NCBI RefSeq assembly: GCF_036320965.1
Contig: NC_092224.1
Location: 101,907,884 to 101,971,883 of the forward strand
From: Panulirus ornatus
Lineage: Eukaryota > Arthropoda > Malacostraca > Decapoda > Palinuridae
Length of the DNA: 64,000 bases
Reading direction: 5' to 3'
Shown here: positions 29,905 through 48,379 of the stretch, in pieces
Layout of the letters: each line of letters opens with the position of its first letter
How positions within the stretch are numbered: the stretch's first letter is position 1
Position numbers and translations under genes: made by a program
The notes under the pieces: generated by a model
The model's database searches: none
Seen by the model: the letters and a program-made list of their open reading frames with translations, nothing else
What the model was told of the DNA's origin: nothing

Positions 29905-30012
29905 TTTGGTCATCTCCTGTAACATAGCATGGTTGGCCGTCTCAGTAACCTCCTGTAGCATAGGATGGCTGACCGTCTCGATGGTCTCTTGTATCATTCA
30001 CTGTTTGATCGT
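29905..30012. repeat. 36-bp tandem repeat, three units
   Basis: CTCCTGT or CTCTTGT recurs at 29914, 29950 and 29986 within units of the form CTCCTGTARCATAGSATGGY followed by TGRCCGTCTC. Confidence 0.75.
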
Positions 30013-31119
30013 CAAGAGTGGGCACGTCTCAGGTGTCTCCACGGGTTATATCATAGCCACATATGGCAGCCTAATCTCTCAACTTGTTCCACCTACAAAA
30101 GAGGAAGGTAGGTTATGTAAATTATGCCAGGGGTTAAGAGCAGAAATTTAGAACAAAATTGAGTCGTCAGAAAATCTAAGCATTAAGGATAAAGGTAAGC
30201 GAGACTGAGGCAGGCTTGGTGACTGCAAAGGTAATATTTACTGAAGCTGGAAAACAGCAGTAACGAATTTCAGACAACTTAGAGATTAGGATAGTGACTC
30301 CAGAGACTTAAGGGGAGGATGGAATCACCTTAAATATATCAACCTGAGGCAGATGTTCGAGCTGGAGAGGTACCGCCCGAAAAGAGACTCAGGACGAAGA
30401 ATAAGATGATTCTAGTAACATTTTGCTTGAATGATATGTAGAAAGACACCCAGATCAGGAGGTCCTTGCTAAAGCTCCTAGGAGAAAAAGTTTGTTTTCA
30501 CGGAAACAAGACAGATGATATTGTAGGGAAACTTCATGACAGTATCGAACACTTCCAGAGATACGACATTCGTTGCACAAGTGGGGGAAAAAAAGAAATA
30601 AACTACTCAGAAACAGATCAGAGGAAATTAGAGGCAGGTAAAATTTGGCCTTCACAGTAACTGTAGAAAGAGCCACAATGACCTAGTTATATTAGAATCA
30701 ATGCACTGCTACGACGTAAATTCAAGCATTCTGCTCAGACTGCTGAGTAAAGGTCTTTACAGTAAAGAGCCTCCATATGAAGAGGACAGAGAAATCCCAC
30801 TTTGGCAGAGTTTTAGACGAGAATATTAGGCACATGTTAAATACAGACAGAACTAGAACAATTAGAAACCCAATGCTGGGGACAACTGACTCAGAGCATC
30901 AGGGTGGTAACGGGTCAGGTCACGCAGCCTGTCCCATTATGGACAATTTACGTCAAGAATAGGTTACTGACCATCTCTGTACTGACGAGAAATACCAACC
31001 CTTCACACTAAGGTCAGACAACACTAAGGTAAGATACCAAAGGAATGATAATTGTTACTTCTCTATGGTAGATAGGAAATGAAAATACTTGCATTTGATT
31101 ACCATGCAATCAGTTAACG
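30013..31119. other. No gene recognised
   Basis: Possibly the decayed upstream part of the CR1-like fragment that begins near 31120, but no motif could be supported. Confidence 0.4.
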
Positions 31120-31440
31120 CCTATTGTAGGTGAAACGATGGAAAATCAACGAGAAATAACGTCTTTAGATCACAATGAAATAATGAATAATCACTCTGCC
31201 TTGCAAAACAAAAAAGATGTTTTATCATAGATTTACTAGAATTTCACATTGGGACTACAGAACCTAAAGATGTAAGATACCTAAAGTTTCAAAAGACATT
31301 CGTCAAAGTTCTACACAAGATACTACAATGCATTTTAGAATCATATTGTGCAGGAGACAGACCATGTACATGGGTTAGTGACTGAGTCAATAGCGAAGAA
31401 CATTTTGTAATTCTAGATGACGAAGCTTCATCGTGGCTGC
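31120..31440 (+). pseudogene. Old CR1-like RT fragment
   Basis: With frame changes the plus strand reads VGETMEN...REITS, DVRYLKFQKTFVKV and LHKI, which correspond to the VGK..E..., YLDFQKAFDKVPHK motifs of CR1/jockey-type reverse transcriptases. The first catalytic Asp region (YLDF) has become YLKF. Stops are frequent. Confidence 0.55.
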
Positions 31441-31459
31441 TCGTGACATGATTACATAT

Positions 31460-32525
31460 GTATTTTTATCGGGAGGTTGAGGGTTAGTTATGAAGGGGTT
31501 TGGGTAGGAGAGTTTAGTGATGTTACAAAGAACTGGTTACCGACCATATTGTTTGCATCATTGGCGAGTGATGTCACCATAAATGTTTGATATATTTATG
31601 GATGAGGTGGTGAGGGAGGGAAGTGCGAGGGTTTTGAAGAGACAGGCAGGTTTGTAGTCTAGGAAAATAGCAGCCCTGGGAAGTGAGTCAGCTGCTGTTA
31701 GCAGATGACACTACTTTGGTGACAGAAGAGAGTGAGAAACTAAAGAAACTCAAGTCTGCTAATAGAGAGTATGTAAATAGAAGAAACTGGAAACTTCATG
31801 CGACTAAATTAGGTTATAAGGTTTGGCAGAGGAAAGAAATAGACTAGTTTGAATGTGCGTTTCAGTGGATCGTTCCTGGAGGAAGTGAAGAGTTCTAGTT
31901 TCATGGAAATGGGCATGGCATTAGATGGAAACTATTAGAGCTGAGGTGAATGGAGGAGGGAGACGAAGGTGCCAGGCTCACTGAACAATATGTCACTGTT
32001 TTTTAATGCAAAGATGATCATGTCTGGTGGTATAGTAGTCCCGATGGTGTTGTATGAACGAAAGTCCTGGGCTTTAAGTGTCATGGTATGGAGGAGAGTT
32101 GATATGTTGCACATCAGATGTTTGAGGACAATTTGTGTTACGAGGAGGGTTCATCGAGTAAGAAATGACAGGTAAAGAGGAATTTGTTGTAGTAAGCAGA
32201 ATATGATGGAGAAAGCTGAAATTGTTGCGATGAAATGGTTTGGACACATGGAGAGGATGAGTTAGGAGTGATGACTGAGAGGATGTTTGTATATGTTAGA
32301 ACTAAAGAACGACTATGAGGAAAAGACCGATGACGATATAGAAGGATGAAGTGAAAGATGCATTCTGATATCGAGGTCTGAATTTATAGAACGGTTTGAT
32401 CTGTACAAGGCGCTGAGAGATTGATATGTAGGGGGCGACGAGCTGTAACTGGGTTGAAGCAGGTACACGAAGCGGTCAGGAGAAACTAGGGAAAGGATTA
32501 TGGGACTTGGCTACAGTGTAGTTGC
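31460..32525 (+). pseudogene. Old RTE-like LINE fragment (RT to 3' UTR)
   Basis: Follows the RTE element from the FYRG...GREE region through an LLLADDTTLV-equivalent (near 31700; FADD is now LADD), the MVLYERKSWAL and MLHIRCLRTICV equivalents (31969-32175) and the [10 protein letters not shown] region (near 32240) to the start of the subfamily A-like 3' UTR (near 32450-32525). Multiple stops and frameshifts make it non-functional. Confidence 0.65.
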
Positions 32526-32529
32526 GAGC

Positions 32530-32980
32530 ATATCTTTAAGAATGGAGAGAGATCAATTGTCCTTAATCATTGTCCTATCAGCTTGACGTCAATTGTGGGG
32601 AAATCTCTCGAATCAATTGTACCGGAAAAATACGGGAACACTTGGAGAATCATAATCTCATTAGTGATTCTCAAAATGGGCTTACAAAAGGGAAGTCATT
32701 TCTCAGTAACCTTCACACCTTCTTTGATAAAGTATTTGGAACTGTTGATCAGGGTAAGAGTTATATTGTATACTTAGAGTTAAGGGTTTTGACAGCGTAC
32801 TTCATGAACGTCTGTTTAGAAAAGTATTGGCACACGGCATCGAGGGAGGTGTATTTAATTGTTTTAGGGCGTGGCTCACTTAAAGAAAACAGAGGATATG
32901 CGTCAACGGAGATACATTGGACTGGGACAGTGTGGCCAGTGGTGTTCCTCAGGGGTCAGTCTTGTTACCGCTTTTGTTCG

Positions 32981-32984
<4 letters not shown>
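32530..32984 (+). pseudogene. CR1/jockey-type LINE, RT amino-terminal half
   Basis: Across two frames the plus strand encodes SLTSIVGKSLESIV, REHLENHNLISDSQNG, TKGKS, LHTFFDKVFGTVDQGKSY and SGVPQGSVLLPLLFEI, the ordered motifs 1 to B' of a CR1/jockey-type RT. The KAFDSV catalytic region is disrupted by frameshifts. The copy ends inside what should be the YIND codons, at the start of a (TA)n array, so it was cut there by the neighbouring RTE insertion or rearrangement. Confidence 0.75.

Positions 32985-33058
<74 letters not shown>
32984..33058. repeat. (TA)n array
   Basis: TA dinucleotides between the interrupted CR1-like RT and the 3' end of a minus-strand RTE copy. Confidence 0.95.
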
Positions 33059-33062
<4 letters not shown>

Positions 33063-34485
33063 TGTCGCTGTCTCCCGCGTTTGCGAGGTAGCGCAAGGAA
33101 ACAGACGAAAGAAATGGCCCAACCCACCCCCATACACATGTATATACATACATCCACACACGCAACTATACATACCTACACAGCCTTCCATGGTTTACCC
33201 CAGACGATTCACATGCCCTGATTCAATCCACTGACAGCACGTCAACCCCGGTATACCACATCGCTCCAATTCACTCTATTCCTTGCCCTCCTTTCACCCT
33301 CCTGCATGTTCAGGCCCCGATCACACAAAATCTTTTTCACTCCATCTTTCCACCTCCAATTTGGTCTCCCTCTTCTCCTCGTTCCCTCCACCTCCGACAC
33401 ATATATCCTCTTGGTCAATCTTTCCTCACTCATTCTCTCCATGTGCCCAAACCATTTCAAAACACCCTCTTCTGCTCTCTCAACCACGCTCTTTTTATTT
33501 CCACACATCTCTCTTACCCTTACGTTACTTACTCGATCAAACCACCTCACACCACACATTGTCCTCAAACATCTCATTTCCAGCACATCCATCCTCCTGC
33601 GCACAACTCTATCCATAGCCCACGCCTCGCAACCATACAACATTGTTGGAACCACTATCCCTTCAAACATACCCATTTTTGCTTTCCGAGATAATGTTCT
33701 CGACTTCCACACATTCTTCAAGGCTCCCAGAATTCTCGCCCCCTCCCCCACCCTATGATCCACTTCCGCTTCCATGGTTCCATCCGCTGCCAGATCCACT
33801 CCCAGATATCTAAAACACTTCACTTCCTCCAGTTTTTCTCCATTCAAACTCACCTCCCAATTGACTTGACCCTCAACCCTACTGTACCTAATAACCTTGC
33901 TCTTATTCACATTTACTCTTAACTTTCTTCTTTCACACACTTTACCAAACTCAGTCACCAGCTTCTGCAGTTTCTCACATGAATCAGCGACCAGCGCTGT
34001 ATCATCAGCGAACAACAACTGACTCACTTCCCAAGCTCTCTCATCCCCAACAGACTTCATACTTGCCCCTCTTTCCAAAACTCTTGCATTCACCTCCCTA
34101 ACAACCCCATCCATAAACAAATTAAACAACCATGGAGACATCACACACCCCTGCCGCAAACCTACATTCACTGAGAACCAATCACTTTCCTCTCTTCCTA
34201 CACGTACACATGCCTTACATCCTCGATAAAAAATTTTCACTGCTTCTAACAACTTGCCTCCCACACCATATATTCTTAATACCTTCCACAGAGCATCTCT
34301 ATCAACTCTATCATATGCCTTCTCCAGATCCATAAATGCTACATACAAATCCATTTGCTTTTCTAAGTATTTCTCACATACATTCTTCAAAGCAAACACC
34401 TGATCCACACATCCTCTACCACTTCTGAAACCACACTGCTCTTCCCCAATCTGATGCTCTGTACATGCCTTCACCCTCTCAATCA
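33059..34485 (-). mobile_element. RTE-like LINE (subfamily B), 5'-truncated, open RT/C-terminal frame
   Basis: The minus strand carries the 3' hairpin near 33065-33092, the short subfamily B 3' UTR, and an uninterrupted frame (33242-34485, ~414 codons) from [10 protein letters not shown] to VVYRG. Visible motifs are [69 protein letters not shown] and [10 protein letters not shown]. The endonuclease and start codon are missing, so this copy cannot act alone. The 5' break falls at CAATA, which continues into (TA)n, so microhomology is possible. Confidence 0.9.

Positions 34486-34511
<26 letters not shown>
34486..34511. repeat. (TA)n array, short
   Basis: About 13 TA units between the truncated 5' end of a minus copy and the intact 5' leader of a plus copy (head-to-head). 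Confidence 0.9.
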
Positions 34512-41865
<7,354 letters not shown>

Positions 41866-42163
41866 ATACTCCCACAACTCCTGTTTCAGGAGTATTGCTA
41901 CTCCTTCCCTTGCTCTTGTCCTCTCACTAGCCCCTGACTTTACTCCCCAGACATTCCCAAACCACTCTTCCCCTTTACCCTTGAGCTTCGTTTCACTCAG
42001 AGCCAAAACATCCAGGTTCCTTTCCTCAAGCATACTACCTATCTCTCCTTTTTTCACATCTTGGTTACATCCACACACATTTAGGCACCCCACTCTGAGT
42101 CTTCGAGGAGGATGAGCACTCCCCGCGTGACTCCTTCTTCTGTTTCCCATTTTAGAAAGTTAT
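41866..42163 (-). mobile_element. RTE-like LINE 5' segment, inverted part of a compound copy
   Basis: The minus strand encodes the ORF start ([10 protein letters not shown]...) to about ELWEYV, with [11 protein letters not shown] intact, plus about 15 bp of leader before the junction at 42163/42164. It is joined directly, without TA, to a plus-strand 3' segment of the same family. Confidence 0.8.
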
Positions 42164-42487
42164 TACAAGAGGATATATGTGTCGGAGGTGGAGGGAACGA
42201 GGAGAAGAGGGAGACCAAATTGGAGGTGGAAAGATGGAGTGAAAAAGATTTTGTGTGATCGGGGCATGAACATGCAGGAGGGTGAAAGGAGTTCAAGGAA
42301 TAGAGTGAATTGGAGCGATGTGGTATACCGGGGTTGACGTGCTGTCAGTGGATTGAATCAAGGCATGTGAAGCGTCTGGGGTAAACCATGGAAAGCTGTG
42401 TAGGTATGTATATTTGCGTGTGTGGACATATGTATATACATGTGTATGGGGGGGGGGGGTTGGGCCATTTCTTTCGTCTGTTTCCTT
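42164..42487 (+). mobile_element. RTE-like LINE 3' segment, sense part of a compound copy
   Basis: Begins in the [10 protein letters not shown] codons, continues to the TGA stop and most of the 3' UTR, and is cut at TTTCCTTA, just before the terminal hairpin. Together with 41866-42163 it has the inverted-5'/sense-3' layout expected from twin priming. Confidence 0.8.
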
Positions 42488-42493
42488 ATATTA

Positions 42494-43385
<892 letters not shown>

Positions 43386-43450
<65 letters not shown>
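43386..43450. repeat. (TA)n array
   Basis: TA dinucleotides between a truncated RTE 5' end and the Penelope-like element end. Confidence 0.95.
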
Positions 43451-43454
<4 letters not shown>

Positions 43455-44720
43455 GAAACGATCACAATTTTGCGCGTGATCAAGATATTCCTATGAGTCC
43501 ACGGGGAAAATGAAACACGATAAGTTCCCAAGTGCACTTTCGTGAAATAATCACATCATCAGGGGAGACACAAGAGAGAAATAAGTCAGTTGATATCCAT
43601 CGAAGAGACGAAGCTAGGACACCATTTGGTAAACATGCCATTGTCCAAGACATACTACGAGCGTTCATAAACTTCTCATTTTACAAATTTTATCAACAAT
43701 AAAGCTATCTAATTTGTATAGACCATCACTAATATTAAGATTATAATTCTTTGTGTATTTGATAATAGAAGATTCAATGATATTTCTCGTTGTAATAGAG
43801 TTAGAGTTAATAACTGAGATGGCATTACTCCAGTCTATACAATGATCATAGTTTTTAACGTGATTAAACAAGACATTTGATTCTTGTCCCGTCCTTATAC
43901 TATATTCATGTTGCTTAAGTCTAACAGAAAGATCCTTACCATTGTGCCCAACAGAGAATTTATCACAATTTCCACATGGCACTTTATAAATGCATCCAAG
44001 AGAATTTTCTGGTAAATTTCTGAATAAGATATTCTTTATAGTACCATTGTTGCTGAAGGAAGCATTTGCATTAAAGGATTTAAGCAACATGGAAGTAAAG
44101 TGAAATTATTATTAAAAGGGAGAACTAAAAGATTCTTGGTGTCAATGGGAGGTTTCGGCTCAACTCTATAAAATGATTTCTTTGCTAACTTAAGGGATTT
44201 ATCAATGAAAGATCTAGGATACTTTAACTTAGATCCAATAGAATATATCTTCCCAAACTCATCATCAATAAACTCTGGCTTGCAGATACGTAATGCCCTA
44301 AGGAACATAAACTGAAATGATGATAATTTAACTCTGTCATGTTGAGATGAGTAACAATGAATATATGAGCATACATTGGTAGGTTTTCTGTATATGCTAA
44401 ACTTAAACTTGTTTCCTTGTCTATGGATCATGCAATCCAAAAATGGTAACATACCATTATTTTCATTTTCTACAGTAAATTTGATGGAAGGTACTAAATT
44501 ATTAAGTAAGGGGAGAAGTATTTGTAAATTTTCATTTGTTGGCCAAACACAAAGAACAACATCTACATACCTAAACCAAATTACATTAGAAGGTAAGATA
44601 TCCTTTGGTAATTTTGTTTAAAAAAAAAATCCATACAATAATTACTTAGTACAGGTGAAAGAGGGTTACCCATTGCCATACCAATTATGAGTGACAAACC
44701 CTGAAACATTCTCTATCATT
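43451..44720 (-). pseudogene. Penelope-like element, 3' half (RT end plus GIY-YIG endonuclease)
   Basis: The minus strand reads GMAMGNPLSPVLSN (44663-44686 region, RT motif B'-like), a frameshift in the A-run at 44620-44629, then WFRYVDVVLCVWP. The second Asp of the YVDD motif is Val here. Next comes LPFLDCMIHR...YRKPTN (44036-44452), typical of the Penelope thumb. After another frameshift near 44090, the frame at 43665-44090 gives GCIYKVPCGNC (GIY box), FSVG (degenerate YIG box), RLKQH with the conserved Arg, and a later ESSIIKY Glu. The 3' flank (43451-43664) has a GATCAC...GTGATC inverted repeat. The RT amino-terminal half is missing. The copy is inactive. Confidence 0.8.
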
Positions 44721-44777
44721 TGTTCAACATTCATCACATTACTTGTTTGTTTCGTTATTCAGGCAGTACTAGGCCTA

Positions 44778-44862
44778 GCATCATCCAGGTCGTCTACCAC
44801 GAGCATCATCCAGGTCGTCTACTAAAAGCATCATCCAGGTCGTCTACCACAAGCATCATCCA
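44778..44862. repeat. 25-bp tandem repeat, three units plus a partial
   Basis: GCATCATCCAGGTCGTCTAC starts at 44778, 44803 and 44828, and a partial unit starts at 44853. Confidence 0.9.
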
Positions 44863-45193
44863 CCAACCGAAAAATCTTCAACACCTTCATCTGGTTTTCA
44901 GGACTGTTCTAACACCACTTACATTTTCACTGTATAGCTGACCCATGACAATTACTTCCATCATTCATGTTCTAAATGTTAATACAAATTGATAAAAATG
45001 TAAATTGCTTGTCATTATGCTCCTGTAAACAGTATAATTTCATCAATTTATTCCGATCCAACAGTTCGAAATATTTCTATCTAATGTTCATTAAACATTA
45101 ATAGTTAATTAAATCAAAAACATCAAAGGCTGCAACAAATTTATTACATTGCATTAATATATATGTGTCTGTAGCCAACCATTCTGCATCAAA
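44863..45193. other. No gene recognised
   Basis: AT-rich, no supported feature. Confidence 0.45.
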
Positions 45194-45514
45194 TTACATG
45201 ACATATGCACCAACATAATCCTGAATATCACCACAATGATGTCCAAACACTTTGCTACTATTCATTTGACAGGTCGTGAGAGAACACAGCCACACAGCCT
45301 GACTCTGATTTACAATACTGTCAGCAAAACAAGTTGGCACATCACGTCTAGCAGGAATACAGTCCATCACACGTTGTGATAACACTCAGATTCTGCCAAA
45401 CTGGTGAGTGTCGTGAGTTGTGTACATGTGGCAACGGAGGTCACTTTCACACACCTGCTGGCATAAAGAGCAATCACCTTCCAGTGCATACAAGATTTTA
45501 CCAGAACGGTTGAC
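45194..45514 (-). pseudogene. Possible host exon(s): PAN/apple-like then galactose-lectin-like segment, one in-frame stop
   Basis: One minus-strand frame (45514 to 45197) is broken only by a TGA at 45386-45388. Before the TGA, CSLCQQVCESDLRCHMYTT has the Cys spacing of PAN/apple domains; TGA for TGT (Cys) would fit their next conserved Cys. After it, a segment with PTCFADS, then CQMNSSKVFGHHCGDIQDYV resembles the C-terminal half of SUEL-type galactose-binding lectin domains (C...S..VFG..C....KY). Cysteine-rich PAN plus lectin proteins occur in animals. No splice sites were firmly placed. It may be a pseudogene, or exons whose limits I have misjudged. Confidence 0.35.
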
Positions 45515-45628
45515 CTAACATGTAGCGCTCACCGAGAGAGAGAACACATAAGGAGTTTAAAAAGCAACAGACTCTTGAATCCTTTAGAAGCTGTTTATGA
45601 GTGGAAGAGGATACCAGGATCTCACAGA

Positions 45629-46098
45629 TTAGTGTTGCTGGAGTAGAAAGGCATACAAATGTTTCAGCGGGGGAAACTTTATGACTGGTCCGGTCTTGAA
45701 TAAATGGAGTTCATCATAGTCTCTTCTGTGAAGATAACACTGTTTGCATGCCAGCACCCACAATAATCCTACCACAGTGAGAAATATTGCGACAGGATTC
45801 GTCATATACCCCATGAGCATGACGGCACGATCGTTGTGTGTCATAGCGTGATCACTGACCTGACCCCGAAAGGTCAGGTAAAAGGTCATGTCATCATAAC
45901 CAAGCGACTGTATCACGGTGTTCAAGTGACATATCCAGGCTTTCTCAGCCTTACGAAGGATGTTGCTTCTAACAAGCTCTATCAAGACTAATGAGGTTGA
46001 ATCACGATTTGTTTGTTCTAGACTAATTTTTTGTGAATAGGCAGAGTCATATAACTGATTCTGGGCTGAATCATTTGTTGATAGTAAGTGGAATCATT
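45629..46098 (-). CDS. Possible host exon: single membrane segment, family uncertain
   Basis: The minus strand is open from about 46098 to the stop at 45629 (about 155 codons). A polar, Ser/Asn-rich start is followed by RKAEKAWICHLNTVIQSLGY and then NPVAIFLTVVGLLWVLAC, a clear ~18-residue hydrophobic segment. A basic YLHRRDYDEL stretch and an ~25-residue tail come after it. The hydrophobic segment followed by a basic, acidic-rich stretch recalls the first post-GPS membrane span of polycystin-like/REJ proteins, but the match is loose. No ATG is obvious before the conserved-looking part, so it would be an internal or terminal exon. It lies upstream of the PAN/lectin-like piece on the same strand. 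Confidence 0.3.
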
Positions 46099-46225
46099 TG
46101 TTAATGAGCTGAATCACTTGATTCAATGCTGAATCATGACTTGTTGACATAAGGCTGAATCATTTGACAGTAAACCATTACCTAATGATAAAAGGCTGAT
46201 TCACTTGATTCTGTACTTACTTAAT
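46020..46225. repeat. Degenerate GCTGAATCA repeat, left part
   Basis: GCTGAATCA or close variants followed by NTTTGN recur every ~25-45 bp, for example near 46060, 46110, 46130 and 46165. Part of this overlaps the frame proposed at 45629-46098. Confidence 0.55.
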
Positions 46226-46855
46226 CATATAAGAACATAAGAACATAAGAAGTGGGGACACTGCAGGAGGCCTATTGACCTATGCTGGGCAGGTCCTGAG
46301 TCTGCCCACCCTACGACCAACCGCCTGAATCCATAAACACATCATCCAACCTTCGTTTAAAGCTACCTAAAGAACCACGTAGCTTCCACTACTGTACTTG
46401 GCAGCAGGTTCCATAAATCTACCACTGTATTCCCAAACCAATATTTACCCACATCCGACCTGGATCCATTTTTTTTCTAATTCAAATCAATTATATCTTG
46501 TCCTATCCGGTGGCGCCATTCTAAGAACTTTATTCTTGTCACCTTTATTAATGCCCTTCATCCATTTAAAAACTTGAATCAGATCCACTCTAGCTCTCCT
46601 CCTCTGAAATAAGTGTAAATTCAGTTTTTTCACCTTTCTTCATAAGTGAGGTTTCTAATTCCAAAGATCATTTCTGTCATTCTCCTTTGTACTCTCTCTA
46701 AACAATCTATATCAACTGCATAGTATGGAGCCCAAAACTGTACCGCATAATCCAAATGGGGTCTCACCAACGCAAGATAAAGTTGCAATAATACTCTAGG
46801 AGTTTTATTGTTAACAGTCCTAATTAATGAACCCTAACATCCTATTAGCCTATTC
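46226..46855 (-). pseudogene. CR1/jockey-type LINE, 3' end
   Basis: The minus strand reads, with breaks, LYLALVRPHLDYAVQFWAPYYA, LERVQRRMTEMI, YEERLKKLNLH and QRRRARVDLIQVFKWMKGINKGDKNKVLRMAPPDRTR. Its 3' terminus is CATATAAGAA plus two CATAAGAA units (plus 46226-46251), the same 8-bp terminal repeat as the copy at 16248. It is about 630 bp, 5'-truncated, and interrupts a GCTGAATCA tandem repeat. Confidence 0.8.
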
Positions 46856-46965
46856 AACACGAAGCTGAATCACTTATCACTTAACAATCTCCTGATTATA
46901 AGACCGAAACATTTGTAGATTCAGAACTGAATCACTTTATGATGCCAGGTTGAATCATGAGTTTG
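46856..46965. repeat. Degenerate GCTGAATCA repeat, right part
   Basis: AGCTGAATCACTT, GAACTGAATCACTT and GGTTGAATCATG continue the repeat seen left of the CR1-like insertion. Confidence 0.55.
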
Positions 46966-47246
46966 TACACGCGAGTGTTCAGGATAGATACACTATTTGT
47001 GTGGTGAGTATACATTCGTGCTGCTCCTTTGTATTCATGTACCAGGTATACTTATATGTGTATGCGTATACATATATAAACACACTAGTCTAGACCAGGT
47101 ACCCCTCTGTCAACCAGCTCCGAGGCAATAATGAATATCTGGGGCGTCTGTGGGCAGACCGCTGCACCCACACTTCAAGGCCGAGCATATCCGTATGTGA
47201 ATCGTGACTGGTGACACTAGCTGGCTGGCCACAACACCACGACCTC

Positions 47247-47249
<3 letters not shown>
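46966..47249. other. No gene recognised
   Basis: No supported feature. Confidence 0.45.

Positions 47250-47279
<30 letters not shown>
47250..47279. repeat. (GT)n microsatellite
   Basis: About 14 GT units. Confidence 0.9.
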
Positions 47280-47281
<2 letters not shown>

Positions 47282-47316
47282 TGCACAAAGGTATCCAACT
47301 GTTTGGGTTAGATGTT

Positions 47317-47416
<100 letters not shown>

Positions 47417-47569
47417 TTAAGGAGAGATCAATCTGAAGGTTCTCTCCACACCTTCCGGCAACAACAGCCACCAAGATGAAGAATGGAAGACACCAAGCAC
47501 TGGTGAAGTGATCCTGCATGGAACATAAGCTGACATAACGTCTAGGAAATCCTACCATATAATCCAGGA

Positions 47570-47775
47570 AATATAGTGAAGTCTAGGAGACATACAAGAA
47601 CCTGAGATACATTCCATAAGAATATACAAGAACCCCAGGGGAGTATACAAGTGCTCTGTGATATACTCCAGGAGAATATACAAGTGCCCTGGGATAAACT
47701 CCAAGAGACTATGAGACTGTATAAGTGTCGTGGGATATGCTTCAGGAGAATATACAAGTGCCCTCTGATATCAAA
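47570..47775. repeat. Degenerate ~35-45-bp tandem repeat
   Basis: The block GGAGAATATACAAGTGCCCT followed by GGGATAYACTCC-like sequence recurs about five times with variable spacing. Confidence 0.6.
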
Positions 47776-48379
47776 ACTCTTACATCAAAAAAGGTATCTG
47801 TTACTCAAGGTTTCGGTGCCTTTTGGGGCTTCTGCTGCATTACTATATAATGTGTCCAGTGACCGTGTGTACGTTGCCATTTCTCATCGTAATGGTAACG
47901 GAATAAACTTCTGTCGGTTATTGTGCATATTCCTCTCTGAGTCATTCTACTTCAATATTTAATACATAACCAGCCTCATTTCCTACCAATTATCTCCATC
48001 TTTCTTTATATCCTTCATCTTATCATCATCGTTTCATGTATGTTTTCATGCTTCCGAATTAAAGCTTTCTTTTTTCTAGTTCTTTATCGTTCTACTGTAC
48101 GTCTTTGATCTGCACTAGTTTAATTCAGTCCGTTGAACACATGACCTGCCATTTGATGCCTTTCTTGACATATGCCTGTGTCCCTGAATTTATCTCTAAG
48201 ACGACTGTCCTGTGCCTTTCTTTACTCTCATTTGTTAACAAGATTCATATTACGTTCGTGAGAGGAAAACACAAAAGAACAAGGTAGGAGAGGAAGCAGG
48301 GAGAAGAAAAGAAAAAGAGAGAAAGGACTTAAAAATAACTGAGAGGAACTTTATGTAGCTGTGCCTCTCAATCGTTGAT
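47776..48379. other. No gene recognised
   Basis: The frame at 47651-47962 partly overlaps the degenerate repeat. No domain is seen. Confidence 0.45.
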
